Source: Luzula sylvatica (Eukaryota > Streptophyta > Magnoliopsida > Poales > Juncaceae). Taken from it: DNA of 64,000 nucleotides. The stretch spans positions 21,402,414 to 21,466,413 of the forward strand of contig OX326958.1 of the NCBI GenBank assembly GCA_946800325.1. The letters run 5' to 3'. A model generated the notes under the pieces. It searched no databases and had not been told where the DNA came from. It saw only the letters and a list, made by a program, of their open reading frames with translations. Position numbers and translations under genes: made by a program. Shown here in pieces: positions 45,748 through 57,260 of this stretch (positions are counted from its first letter, which is position 1; every line of letters starts with the position of its first letter).

Positions 45748-46818
45748 CTACATTATGTTCTTTTAATATTTAAAAATATAATAAGAGATTATTTAATATC
45801 ATATAATATAATAGTTTTCAAAATCTAATTATAATGTTTAAAAATAACAATGCAGCAATCTTTCAATTTCCAAGTGATTAAATTTTGATGAGAATATTTG
45901 AGGATGAATGGAATTATAATTTAAAAAAAAAAGCATAATTTGATTATTGAATATATCACCAGAATCACCTATATGAAGATATTTTCATTTTTTATAATAA
46001 ATAATATAATAAATAATTATTAATTAAATATTTAAAGAATGTTTCACATACACTAATCTAAAACGAAAACAAAAATGAGCATTCCCCTCCAAAAAATACA
46101 CTAAAACATCAATGTGAAATTTTACAGTCCATAGATTTCACTATCGCATTCACTTTATTCTAATTAACAAGCTTAATTAACATGGTAATTAATAAATAAA
46201 TGTATAGTCAACGATTAAGTAATGTTAATTATATAATATTATTAACTTATACGGATTTTATTTATATATTATTAATTATTATTTTTATTAAATGAAATGT
46301 GTTAATTAGGATACGAAGGATGTGCTGGGGAAATCTGGGGATAAATGACCTCACATCAATATGTTACTAGAAAATTTATGCTTTCCGGCCCTCCCAAAAC
46401 AATGAATGACAAACCTCCTAAGATTGATATTAAAGCTTATTGTCAAATGTGAAATTGTAATGTTACAAGATAATTTTATTCAATGACTCGTACCTGAATT
46501 GAAAACTAAATTGACTTTTTTTTAATACAAAAGTAATTTATTTTTTGTGCATTAAAATATAAGAAGGAGAATGTCCTCTCATCTTGGACTTTTGAAATAC
46601 AAAAAACGAGTTAAAACGAATAAGAAAGAAATACAAAATCGAATAAGAAAGAAAAGGATATTGTATAATTTGACAGTTTAATTTTCACTTTCCGTCTAAA
46701 GATGATATAAGTAATTTGGATATGTATTATATTTCTCCAATATATATTTTTCTTATGTTAAAACGAGTTAAAAAATAATTTGAGCTCTGAAATCTTGGAC
46801 CAATTAAATTAAAAATAA
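45748..46818. other. Unassigned AT-rich DNA
   Basis: No gene recognised; short AT palindromes near 46130-46300 resemble other foldback cores in the window. Confidence 0.4.
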
Positions 46819-47898
46819 TATAATATAATTTGACTCATTCTTTCCTTTCATTTGACAGCCTATGTACATTACATTTGAATCAAATTGCATTTCGTGACTG
46901 TTTCTGTTTATTCTTTCATTTTATTTGAGGTTTTGATTTAAATTACACCATAATTTAGTTTAATACCATTGCTTATATTTTCTTTTTTAATTTGGATGTA
47001 TCAGCAATGTCTTGGAAAATTTAAAAGCATCCCATTTGTTTCATATTGTCCCTGCAGAATTGAAAAGAACGTATTTTTGTAACCCCTACACAAAATGTCA
47101 TGTTTGTACTATACTTTTATAAAAAAAATTATGTGTAACAAAAAATATATATTTTTTCATGTATTGTTTATATTTTCTTGTTTAGTTTATGCTAAATTAT
47201 ATAATCCATATACTTATGAAATAATATTGTTATAATAAAAAATATAAAATTTATATAAATTATATAATATATTATAATTTATATTATGTTTATGCTAAAT
47301 TAATTTTTTTATATTATTTATTAAATTAGTTTTACTATTAATTTTGGTATTCATTGCATTTTGAATCAATAACAAATTATTGGTACTATATAATTAATGA
47401 TATGTTACTACCTATTTTGCATGATTTATTATTTTTATATTTGATATCGATGAAATATTATGAACAACAATAATATAATATTTGTAGTTATGATCTTTGT
47501 AAAATCATTTTATACCACATATATTATTTTATAATGATATTAATATTAGTGTTATAATTTGATTAAGAAAACGAAATTTTTGTTTTCATAATGTAAAATA
47601 ATTGTAAAACATGTACATGCTCATAGACAAATAAGTTTAAATAATTTTATTGTGAGATGATATTATTAATATTATCATACAAATATGTACGTATATTACA
47701 ATGGAAAACTAAACTAACATCTTCGTCGCGAAGCGCGAGTATTCTCCTAGTTAATATAATTGGGCGCATTCTTTTCTTTCATTTGGCAGCCTATGTATAT
47801 TACATTTGCATCTAATTGCATTTTGTGACCGTCTCTGTTTACTCTCTCATTTTATTTGAGGTTTTGATTTAAATTACACCATAATTTAGGTTAATGCA
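46819..47898. repeat. 148-bp direct repeats flanking a Helitron-like 3' end
   Basis: 46819-46966 and 47751-47898 are about 88% identical, offset 931 bp (both contain GAGGTTTTGATTTAAATTAC). The second copy begins right after the Helitron-type terminus at 47753 (CTTCGTCGCGAAGCGCGAG, then TATTCTCCTAG, then T). Confidence 0.75.
46967..47753 (+). mobile_element. Helitron-like segment, 3' end only
   Basis: The 3' end has a hairpin (TCGCGAAGCGCGA) about 11 nt before CTAG, followed by host T. The 5' end was not resolved; it may lie before 46967, in which case the flanking repeats belong partly to the element. No Rep/helicase. Confidence 0.45.
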
Positions 47899-47925
47899 TT
47901 TATTGATCATAAAATCAACAAATAA

Positions 47926-48659
47926 TGTTTCTCTATAAAAAATTCCCTAACTTTTTTGAAAATTATGAAAACTCCCCTATCTTTTTAGATTCCCTCAAAA
48001 ACCCCCTAACATTTTTAAATTCCCTCAAAAATCCCGTACATTTTTGTTATAATTTTGAAGATGACTATTATACCTCTTCCATAATTTTATTTTATAAATA
48101 TCCATAATTTAATGAATGATAAATAAATATTAAAATACAAAAATAAGTAATACATAAATATTAAAATATTATAATAAATAATACATAGATATTAAATTAT
48201 TATAATAAATATTACATAGATATTAAAATATTATAATAAATAATATATAGATATTAAAATATTAATAATTGTTGAAAATGATATTTTAATATCAATATAT
48301 TATTTATTATAATATTTTAATATCTATGTATTGTTTATTATAATATTTCAATATCTGTGTATTATTCATTTTTTTAACATTTTTTATTTTTTTATAATAA
48401 TTTAATATCTATTTATTATTTATTAAATTATAGTGGTTTATAAAATAAAATTATGGGGGTATAATGGTCATTTTTAAAAAAAAACATAACAAAAAGATAG
48501 GGATTTTTTGATCGAATCTAAAAATGTTAGGGGATTTTTGGTATAAACAAAAAATATAGGGGTTTTTGAGGGAATCTAAAAAAGATAGGGGGTTTTCCAA
48601 AAAGACTAAGGATTTTTCATAATTTGCAAAAAAGTTGGGGAGTTTTTGAAGAATTCTCA
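47926..48659. mobile_element. Long-TIR foldback, MULE-like
   Basis: Arms of about 180 bp are imperfect reverse complements made of CCCTCAAAAACCCCCTAAC-like words, with AT-rich ATATTAAAATATTATAATAAATAAT palindromic cores. It is a diverged relative of the element at 62798-63889. No TSD was resolved. Confidence 0.65.
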
Positions 48660-48676
48660 TTTAATATATGTATATA

Positions 48677-49129
48677 GGGTATTGCTACAGTGAATCCATT
48701 TTTAGAATCCAAAAAGAATTCAAGGTACCAAAATTTAATGCAATCACAAACGGGAGAAACTTTTCATAATTTTTCATTCTAACTAAACCAACACCCTGTA
48801 AACCCTACACTCATACCGCAACTCTTTCTCGTGGATCCTACACGTGTCAGAAATAATATGTTTATATTTGCAGAATAATATCTTTTAATTTGTAGAATAA
48901 TATCTTAAAAGCGTGTCAAAAACCGCATGTCAGCAATCAGAAATTGCGTGTGTCAGAGATCGTGTGTGAGAAAGCGTTTTGTCAGAAATCACGTATGAAC
49001 GCGATCCGTCATGCACAATATATAGAATAATATATTGTATAGTTCAGCATACTATCTTATATAATTCAAGATAATATCTTATCAGCTAGATTATAGGTTT
49101 GGATTTTTTTTTGGATTCCATCTAGCAGA
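48677..49129. mobile_element. MITE with TATAGG ends
   Basis: The left end TAGGGTATTGCTACAGTGAAT with AGAATCCAAAAAG matches the reverse complement of the right end (TAGGTCTGCTAGATGGAATCC). The interior repeats GTGTCAGAAAT/GCGTGTCA words. The flanks are AT dinucleotides, so a TSD cannot be judged. Confidence 0.5.
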
Positions 49130-49149
49130 CCTATATATATATAAATGGA

Positions 49150-49153
49150 TGTG

Positions 49154-49184
<31 letters not shown>

Positions 49185-49206
49185 TGTGTGTGGAGGGGGG
49201 GGGGGA
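49150..49206. repeat. TG microsatellite and poly-G run
   Basis: About 21 TG units with one slip, then a 12-nt G run. It marks a transposon border (TATATATAAATGG before it). Confidence 0.9.
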
Positions 49207-49713
49207 ATGAAAGACTAGTTTTAAAATTACACTGCACGATTTTTTTGGGGGCAAACAGTAAATTTTACACAGTTATACTGATAAAATATACCGGAACACT
49301 AGATATTTACGTTGTTCGGCAAAAAATCTTCGGGGGCCGACTGCTCCCCAAACCCTACTAGAACCGCCTCTGATAACATACGTAAAACTCTACCCCTAAT
49401 ATTCTTCCTGAGAAAATAATTCAGTGCCAATTGCCATGACTATAATTCGAATATTTGGTTGTTAATTATTTGTATACAAAAACTTAATATAGGATACGTT
49501 GAATGATGAAAAAGAATCATATCATATGCTGATAGATAGTTTGTGACATTAACAAGAAGGGCCTCAGATAACTCTATACCCAACATGCTCCTAGTTACAA
49601 AATTACAAGTTTATGGAAGTAAAAGATAATAAAAAAATGCTGAAAATTTGTTGAACTCGAATAGTCTATTGTTTTTTTTTTGAAGTATCGAATAGTCTAT
49701 TGTTGCATGGTAC
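49207..49713. other. 3' flank of the X8 gene with a transposon end
   Basis: GAACCGCCTCTG at 49363-49374 (reverse complement CAGAGGCGGTTC) looks like a hAT-type terminus; the partner end was not found. The rest is AT-rich. Confidence 0.35.
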
Positions 49714-51100
49714 TCATGCAAGCTTGAAGTGGCAACCATTATAACCTGTCAAAAAAAGGCCAAAAAAATGTTAATAATATAATACTGTTAATAAAAATGT
49801 TCTATTTCATGAAATGTCAATAATATTTAAATCCTGTCCAATTAGGATATAAATTAGGCTGATTACTTATATAAAAGAAAATGTTTGAAAACCTTAATTG
49901 CCTAAAAAATGTAAATAATACAACACAAAAAATAAATATATTCCTGCAATACAATTTAAACGAAATTAAACAAATGGATTAAAAACTTACTAGGATCTTC
50001 CGTGACGAGCACAGCGGCTCCTCCAAAATCGCAAGTTGCGCCCGTTTCCTTTAAGTCTTGAAAATAGCTATTAAAAGCATAAGAAGCGTGAGAAATAACC
50101 GTATCGGGTTCGAAGCACGACCCACTCGACTTTATTGGATCGCATTCTGCACCGGATCCGCATGCATAATCCATTGCCTCTTGTATTATCGGATCAGGAA
50201 CGGCTGGTTTTGCAACACACCAAAGATTTTGTTTTGCTTTTGGAGAAGGTGGTGCAAGAGGAGGGGGGTAAATTATAGGAGGTAAAAATATCGGGGGTCC
50301 CGGGCTAAAAGTAGGAGGGCTTGAAGTACCTTTTGGGGGGGGGCTATTTGTAATTTTTGGAGGGGGTGAATATGATGGTTGAATTGGAGTTGTTGGAGTA
50401 GGAGTTATCGGAGTTGGAGTTAAGGGAGTTGGAATTGTTGGAGTTGGAGTTATAGGAGTTGGAGTCGAGGGCGACGGAACTACAGGAGTTGGAATGATTG
50501 GAATCGAGGGAGACGGAAATATTGGAGTCGAGGATGGTGGAGTTGTAGGAGTTGGAATGAATGGAACTGAGGGAGTTGGAATTGTTGGAGCTGGAGTTAA
50601 AGGAGTGGGAGTCGAGGGATTGAGAGGGGTTAATGGGGGATTAACGCAAAATGGAGAGTCATTTGACGTCGAAATACCCGGGGGTTCAATTGCGGTGGCA
50701 AAGGTAGAGTAGTATCGATTTAGGGAGGACAATTTTTTATTAATTTGTAATTTTCGGTTTGTTTTGGGTATGTGTGGAAATTGTCTCTTGATGTGGTGTA
50801 AACTTCTTGATTCTACATACATTGAAAATAAATGTTAAATGTTGTATGTAATTAATTCATTTGTATGCTGATGTGCCTTGTTATTATTGGGCTGGTTCCA
50901 GATTAATTTTGATGTAATAGTAGGGTAATTTTTTTTTTTATGAAATAGTAGGATTAGATTGAAATGCATCACATATATGCAAAATTAAATAAAAAAAAAC
51001 AAAAGCCATTGCATTTTACTTAAGACTTACCACTTTGAATGAGAAACAAGTTGAGAAAAAGAACAAATAGTAACCCTAAGTAGCCCTTCCTTTGTGCCAT
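49714..51100 (-). CDS. Secreted Pro/Thr-rich X8 (CBM43) domain protein
   Basis: Three exons on the minus strand: 51100-51031, 50812-49991 and 49745-49714, with GT-AG borders and matching phases, give 307 aa. Exon 1 encodes MAQRKGYLGLLFVLFLNLFL, a clear signal peptide. Residues about 66-215 are a spacer of TPTPITPTPTIPTP-type repeats that becomes SPPP-rich, as in cell-wall proteins. Residues about 219-307 are an X8 domain with all six expected Cys: LWCVAKP, YACGSGAEC, GSCFEP, GATCDFGG, and the last (NGCHF) supplied by the short third exon, plus SYAFNSYFQ. X8 domains bind beta-1,3-glucan (callose), as in plasmodesmata callose-binding proteins; here no hydrophobic GPI-anchor tail follows, so it is probably secreted to the wall. 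The unspliced frame from 50822 is not the true start because it lacks the signal peptide. Spacer length and splicing were called by eye. Confidence 0.88.
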
Positions 51101-52236
51101 TAGAGCCCCAGTCCACCTCTTTAGCTTCTGACACTTCACCTTGTTACAATGGCACACACAAAATAATAAATGGGTGAGAGAGATGAGATTTGGGTGCAAT
51201 TATGGTACATAAAAGGAGATTAAATAAGTGTGTATTGGTCATTCTAAAGCTAGGCAAGAGAACTAGTTAGGGGTGGCACTAAAGTGAGATGCAATTGCTT
51301 TTGATTCATTTAAATTTGCTTTTTTGGTTCTTTTGCTCCTTTTGTATAGGATGATGAGAAAGCAAATTTAATTCTCTTCGACTTGTTTACCATCGAAAAT
51401 GCACAATTTCCTTTTTAAATAAGGAAATGTACAAATTATTTCATCAAAAATGTGTGCTAACAAAAACAAACATAATTTTGTACTTCATATCATGTCATTC
51501 AATCAATAATTCAAGAAACACAAATAGAAAAAGAAATTTGTATAAATTTTTCATTTATACTTTCTAATTGTTTAACTATTAGGCATATGTGCTTACTTGG
51601 GATGAGAGAAAATGAAAAAGTCTGTGTGTTTGTTGTACTTTGTTATTCTTGATAGATTGAGTTCCTTTGAAGAAAAGAACCCCCTTGACTTCTCTACAAA
51701 TATGGTCCATTGTACCCATGAGAGAAATATAGGCCTTGTAGGCTTTAGAGGCTTCGTTTTCTTTTTCATGACTATGATCTAAATGGGCATGCAATTGTTT
51801 TGGGCTTGGGACAGAATGAAATGGATAAACAATTCTAAACTTACATATTAAATTATTAACATAGATATACTTAAAAACATAAATAAATTATAACAATAAA
51901 ACTAGAAAAAAAATACTAATGATTATTTCATTTTTTTTACTTCTAATATTCGCTAATTTCCATAATTTATGTCGACGACGTTAATACGTCTCTTTGCATT
52001 TTACGTCCGTTAAAGTTGTATGAAATTGCATGATTCACAATTGCATGTTTCAGATCACTCGTCGTCAGATCTGTTCGTCGCCGCTGGTCATAACTCGAGT
52101 TCACGACTACTTGTACTCACGGTCGCGTCCGCGTTGTCGCCGGTCAGAATTGACGATGATTGGTCAAGCGAGAAGAAAGACTTCCAACGGGTTTATCTCT
52201 GTGTGTTTAAAACTCGTGGTGACTGTTCAGCGTCAA
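51101..52236. other. Upstream region of the X8 gene
   Basis: No second gene recognised. A minus-strand frame at 51579-51794 and + frames near 52020-52236 have no known domain; the latter block is GC-richer and could be an exon relic. Confidence 0.35.
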
Positions 52237-52560
52237 CAGGGGCGGCCCATGTGAGGCCGATGACGGCCGGATTTCGGGTCCAAAATTTTAATGAATCCAA
52301 TATTTTCGGAAAAGATAATTTATTCAGTTCGAATCCGTACAAATTATAATTATAATTTTTTTCTTCAAAATACAATAAAATTATGAGAAAAAATTGATTT
52401 AACCAGATTTGAACATTGGATTTATAAAAAAAAAATCAAGAGTTATAACCAATAAATCACACAATCACATGTGAAATGTTCATTTTTTTTTAATAATTAA
52501 TTTAAGAGTTGTTTTTAAAAAATATGGTTTGGGATCATAAAAACGCTTGGACCGGTCTTG
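52237..52560. mobile_element. Short hAT-like MITE with CAGGGGCGGCCCA end
   Basis: Left end CAGGGGCGGCCCATG and right end, reverse complemented, CAAGACCGGTCCAAG are an imperfect inverted pair, followed inward by GGGTCCAAAATTTT and its counterpart. The flanks AGCGTCAA and AGTTTCAA match 6 of 8. Confidence 0.5.
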
Positions 52561-52994
52561 AGTTTCAAACACTACTACATTCAATCCTAAAATATCAAGA
52601 AAATGACCAACTGAAGTAGAAGAACTTCCAACAAAGTTTGTTTTTGTATTCCTTCCTTGTGGGAAAATATATGACCACACAACCTGTGTATGGGCCTTGA
52701 TGTAGATATATGCGAATTAGAAAAGTCTATGTTTGATCAGAAACACGTGAGACACATTTTTTGAACATTACATGAACATGTAAATATAGGATGCGTCATT
52801 TTCTGCTTGAGATAGAGAATATTAACCAGCCGAGTGAACTGATTATAAGATTTGTTGAATATGTGATTTAATTTAATAAGTGACATAAAAAGATATTTGT
52901 AAAATGCGATTAATTAATTTAGTTAGAAAAATATTTCATTTTATACAATTCGAAATGATATTAGAATGAGATGTCGTCGAGTTGCTATTGGATG

Positions 52995-53734
52995 CTATGT
53001 TGCACGGATACGGATACGAGTATCGTATCCGACACGATACGGATACGGCGATACGACAGTTTTCAAAAATACATAGGATACGATACGGCCATTATATATA
53101 CTATTTTATTATTGGGGAGTGCTATGATAGACCCATTTTCTTAACATGGATCCATTTTTTTTAAAAAAAAAATCGAATATTTGTGAAATAATGAAATTTT
53201 TTGTAAGATTCTAGTGTATATTTATCATTTAATGTTATTCAAAACATAAATTTTGTAGAATTAATTAATAAATAGCTAAAATTCTTAAAATAATTTTTTG
53301 AAAATGGGTACATGATAAGAAAATGGGTCTATCATAACACTCCCCTTTATTATTTTATTAATTATAATTTATTTATTTAATATTTTATATATTATACATT
53401 TGACATAAAATATCTTAAAAGTTTGTTTTAACAAAAATAACTTCTTATTAAGTAAATGTTTATTTTGTTTGGTTATTTATTTATATGTATTACTCATTTG
53501 TTTCGATTTCAAATTTTTATTTTTATTTTTCAAGCACATTTGTGTATACGTTAGAAGTATCCGACAAGTATCCGGAAGTATCCGAGAAGTATTCGTTATT
53601 ATTTTGAAATAAAATATTCGGATACGCCACGTGGAATATCCGATACGTATCCGACGAGTATCCGACGAGTATCGGTATCCGATACGGCATCCGATACGAT
53701 ACGGTTTGATTTTTGAAGTATCCGCGCAACATAG
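52995..53734. mobile_element. hAT-like element, GATACGG family, copy A
   Basis: Ends CTATGTTGCACGGATACGG and, reverse complemented, CTATGTTGCGCGGATACTTC enclose 740 bp with a perfect 8-bp TSD ATTGGATG (52987-52994 and 53735-53742). Both ends are filled with GGATACG/CGTATCC words. CACGTG lies at 53628-53633. A MULE-type MITE is nested at 53114-53345. Confidence 0.92.
53114..53345. mobile_element. MULE-type MITE nested in copy A
   Basis: Inverted ends GGGGAGTGCTATGATAGACC and GGGGAGTGTTATGATAGACC (reverse complement of the right end) continue as CATTTTCTTA. A perfect 9-bp TSD TTTATTATT flanks it (53105-53113 and 53346-53354). Length 232 bp, non-coding. Confidence 0.9.
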
Positions 53735-53750
53735 ATTGGATGAGCTTATG

Positions 53751-54287
53751 CTATGTTGCACGGATACGGATACGGATATCGTATCCGATACGATACGGAT
53801 ACGGCGATACGGCGATTTTCAAAAAATCACGGATACGGATACGGGTATATAATTATTATTTTTATATTTTTATATTGTACATAATAAATAAATAAATAAT
53901 ATTTTGAATTTAAATATCATGACAATAAATAAAATCAACATAACAATACAAGTATCATAAAAGTATTCTAAATTTATTTTAGAAGTATTCTAGAATTAAT
54001 TTAGAAGTATCCTAGAAGTATCCTAGAAGTATCATATATAATTTATTTAAAAATATTATGGGTCAAAATATATAATGGACCGAAGTATCCTAAATGGAGT
54101 ATCCCAGCAGTATCAGGAACGTATCCCAGCCGTAATCTGCCGTATCCCTTCCGTATTCGAAAAAAATAAATATTAAAATAATCGGATACGCCACGTGGCG
54201 TATCCGAGCCGTATCGTACCCGTATCCGTATCGGATACCCGTATCCTCAGGATACTTCTGCGTTTTCGAAGTATCCGCGTAACATAG
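53751..54287. mobile_element. hAT-like element, GATACGG family, copy B
   Basis: Left end CTATGTTGCACGGATACGG is identical to copy A; the right end, reverse complemented, is CTATGTTACGCGGATACTTC. AGCTTATG precedes it (53743-53750) and recurs at 54286-54293, overlapping the last two bases of the inverted repeat, so the TSD is likely but its register is ambiguous. It begins 9 bp after the TSD of copy A. CACGTG lies at 54192-54197 within CGCCACGTGGCG. Confidence 0.85.
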
Positions 54288-55679
54288 CTTATGAGATGAT
54301 GAGTGGATGATGTGAAAGGATGGGCTCCCCGTGAAAACACAGGTGTAAGGTGTAACTTGTAAGGTTCCATTTTCGCGTGACAAATGAAAGCCATATGATT
54401 TGTGATATAATAAGTGAAAAGCATGCCCATGATAAGTATCGTTGTCATATATTTCGTGTGTCAAGCTCAAGGACGTGGAATTAAATAGAACACGGAACGT
54501 CATAGCTCTTTTTTTACTTTATTTTTATATAATTTATTTAAATAGAATTAGCGCGTGTCCGAATTAGCGCGCGCGTGTTTGAACTAAATTAATTTAATCT
54601 TGTCATATTTGCAAATATAATGATGTCAATAGATGCATGGAGTTCATGAAATTAGTCCATCGTGAATATTATTTTCTGATATAATTTGTTTAAATAGCAT
54701 TTGCGCAGATGCTTTTAAACTCAATTAATATAATCATAACATATTCACAAGTATACTGATGTCAATATATGCATTAATAAGGGTGCATGAAATAACCACA
54801 GCATGTCAAATGGAATTTAGAAACCTCATGACAAATTTTTATGAAACCTCGTATAAATTTGAATTTAGAAATTTTCATACATGCCCCTGCGAAATGAGTA
54901 AATTAAAAAAAAAATTGAAAAGCAAAAAAAAGATCAAAATTAAAAACGAAAAAATGGGTAAAAATAAAAAATACAAGAGAAAGGATCAAAATTTAAAAAG
55001 AGAAAAAAAATGAGCTAAAAAGAAAAACTACCCACTTTCACGTGTCAACACCTCGTGAAGAAATAGCATTATACTAACTATATATACGGGTATAGTAACT
55101 CCCTCGTATGTATGTAATGTTAATATAATATTTATTTTAATTATTAATTAATATCTAAAATGATATATCTAAAATAAAAAAAATAAAAAATCAATTCCAA
55201 CCAATTTTAATTTCCTTCGCATCAAACAATAAATTTCACTTTTTATAATTTATCAATCTACCACATGATACATCAACATTGATCTTTTAAATTTCATTCA
55301 CATCTAACAACACGAGTAAAAAATATATATCCTTCAAATAATTCACGTTCGCATCATTTTCTCTGGATAATATGGAAATCCTTCAGTATTCTTCAAAAAC
55401 TCTTACAACAAGACAAATGATCTTTTTCCATCTCTAGATATTATTGTTTTTAAATATTATATTACTAAAATGTATGACTTCATAAATTCGAGTTATGTAT
55501 ATGAATATTTTGTTCAAAATAATAATAAATATTTTTAAAATAATCATTGATAATATAAGAAAGTATTAAGTTGATTTTTTTTAACTTTAAAAAAATTATA
55601 TACCTATATCTATTATAAACAATAAAGTATATGAGGTTATATGTGAAAATTGACATTTTTTCTCAATCAACCATTCTAA
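54288..55679. other. Unassigned, with a diverged tandem duplication
   Basis: 54525-54640 and 54677-54775 share ATATAATTTATTTAAATAG, GCGC words and GATGTCAATA.ATGCAT, a diverged duplication of about 150 bp. No gene recognised. The A-rich frame at 54759-55013 (Lys-rich) is low complexity. Confidence 0.4.
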
Positions 55680-55925
55680 TACCAGTCCGGTTTTCATAAC
55701 GTGTTGAATTACCAGATTTTAAAATCCGGTGAATCTTTATTAACCTTGTTCAAATTATGTCATATAGTTTTTTAATTAAATTAATTTACCGAATTTTTTA
55801 AATCCGATGGTACTGAATTTTTTAAATTCCGTTCAAATTAGTTTTAGAATATTTTTAAAAATTGGATCATTTTTTAAAATTTTGAAAGCAAAATAAAATA
55901 TAAGTAGAAATACTCCTAATTATTA
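55680..55925. repeat. End of a GCATTTCTGCATG-family foldback
   Basis: Contains ACCAGATTTTAAAATCCGG, CCGAATTTTTTAAATCCGAT and TTAGTTTTAGAATATT, the words that mark the arms of the elements at 23370 and 41966. The terminus is decayed (GTAGAAATACTCC). Confidence 0.5.
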
Positions 55926-56009
55926 TCCATGATATCATATATTATTATTGCACGAAATTCGACATCTCATATTCATTGAATTTCTATCAAGATTGGTATT
56001 TTATCATAA

Positions 56010-57075
56010 ATTAATGAATTTCATTTATTTCTTAGAGAATATTTTATTTAATGTAACTGCATTAATTTTAATGCAAATTCAATGAATAACTATTATTTAC
56101 TAATAAATAAATAAATAAATATCCAATTAAATATTTTAGCCTTAATTTATTATACAATAAATTGGATTATATAGTGTTTTTGAAAGTATAAAAACTTGCA
56201 TGCTTCTAACATTTTATCCATAAAAAAAATACTATCGTGTCGATAATAAATTAAGGGACTTCATATATTAGAATGATAACAAATCTAACTATTTAGAAAA
56301 TACAAATATCGACACAAATCTATAAACAAGGTCGAAAACATTCAAGTTTTAATACTTTCAGTTAACACTCATACCCAAATTCCAAACTCATTATATAATT
56401 TATACGATACGATATACAAAAAAAATTAGAACTAATAAATATAACAATAATATAAAATTCAAGACGCAATACGTAAAATTTACAAAAATGTCATCGCTGA
56501 CATCAACAACATTCATCCATGCGGTAATACAAATATAAGATTTGTACGGAGAATTTCCATGAGCAAATACTCGTCCAAGGAGGTTAATACGAATATAAAT
56601 TAACGAATTTCATTTATTTCGCGAAGATTTTTTACTCATTACAATGCACAAATTTAATGTAAATTCAATGAATAATAATTATTCATCAAGAGAAAGTGAG
56701 AAACAAATACTCATTTAACATTTTACCTTTTCTTTATTGTATAATAAGTTGAATTATGGTATTTTGGAATATACAGATACTTACCTGCTTCTACTAAAAT
56801 TGTATATATTAAATACAGTAAATTAATAAATTTTATGAAAATAAATTAAATTTAATTATTTACAAAATACAAATTTCGATGCAAATTTAACAAATAAAAA
56901 AAACATATATTTTTTTATACTTTCAAACACATCCATACCCCTTTCCCAACTCATTATATAAATAAATACAATATAAAAACAATTAGAACTAATAAATCTT
57001 ACAATATTTTAAAAATCAGGGGGGGATACGCAAAATTTATAAATAAAAGGTCATCACTGACGTCAGCAAAAAAAC
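56010..57075. repeat. Diverged tandem duplication upstream of the dehydrogenase gene
   Basis: 56010-56510 and 56598-57075 share an ordered set of blocks (GAATTTCATTTATTTC at 56016 and 56605; AAATTCAATGAATAA; AACTAATAAAT; TCATCGCTGACATCA against TCATCACTGACGTCA), offset about 560-590 bp. The second copy ends next to the promoter of the gene at 57261. Confidence 0.75.
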
Positions 57076-57156
57076 ATACAGGGGGCAATACGCAAAATTC
57101 ACTTCCGTTACCACTCACAGCTTCCTCACTCTCTCTCTCATCTCTATATATATACC
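57058..57156 (+). promoter_or_regulatory. Promoter of the dehydrogenase gene: TGACGTCA and TATA
   Basis: A palindromic TGACGTCA (57058-57065), the binding site type of plant bZIP factors, lies about 85 bp before a TATA box CTATATATATACC (57144-57156). CT-rich sequence and the ATG at 57261 follow. The first copy of the upstream duplication has TGACATCA at the same place. Confidence 0.6.
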
Positions 57157-57182
57157 ACCTCTCTCTCAGTCTCTCCAATATC

Positions 57183-57221
57183 ATCACTAATCAGTAATCA
57201 CTAATCAGTAATCACTAATCC
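57183..57221. repeat. 14-bp tandem repeat in the leader
   Basis: ATCACTAATCAGTA is repeated about 2.6 times in the probable 5' leader of the dehydrogenase gene. Confidence 0.85.
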
Positions 57222-57260
57222 TCTCTTAAATCTTTTCTTCAAAGCAAGCTTACTGTACCA

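Noticed and set aside
50058..50712. Plus-strand Gly/Val-rich frames over the X8 gene
   Set aside because: They are the complement of the Pro/Thr repeat of the real minus-strand gene.
53477..53895. Arg/Tyr/Ile-rich frames on both strands
   Set aside because: Repeats of GATACGG read as RIRIRY/SDTYRI peptides; transposon-derived low complexity.
53523..54290. CRISPR-like array of GATACGG words
   Set aside because: Repeats are short, irregular, inverted at the two ends and bounded by TSDs: hAT subterminal repeats in a plant genome, not CRISPR.
54090..54503. 137-codon minus-strand frame
   Set aside because: Most of it translates the GATACGG transposon repeats of copy B; no domain in the remainder.
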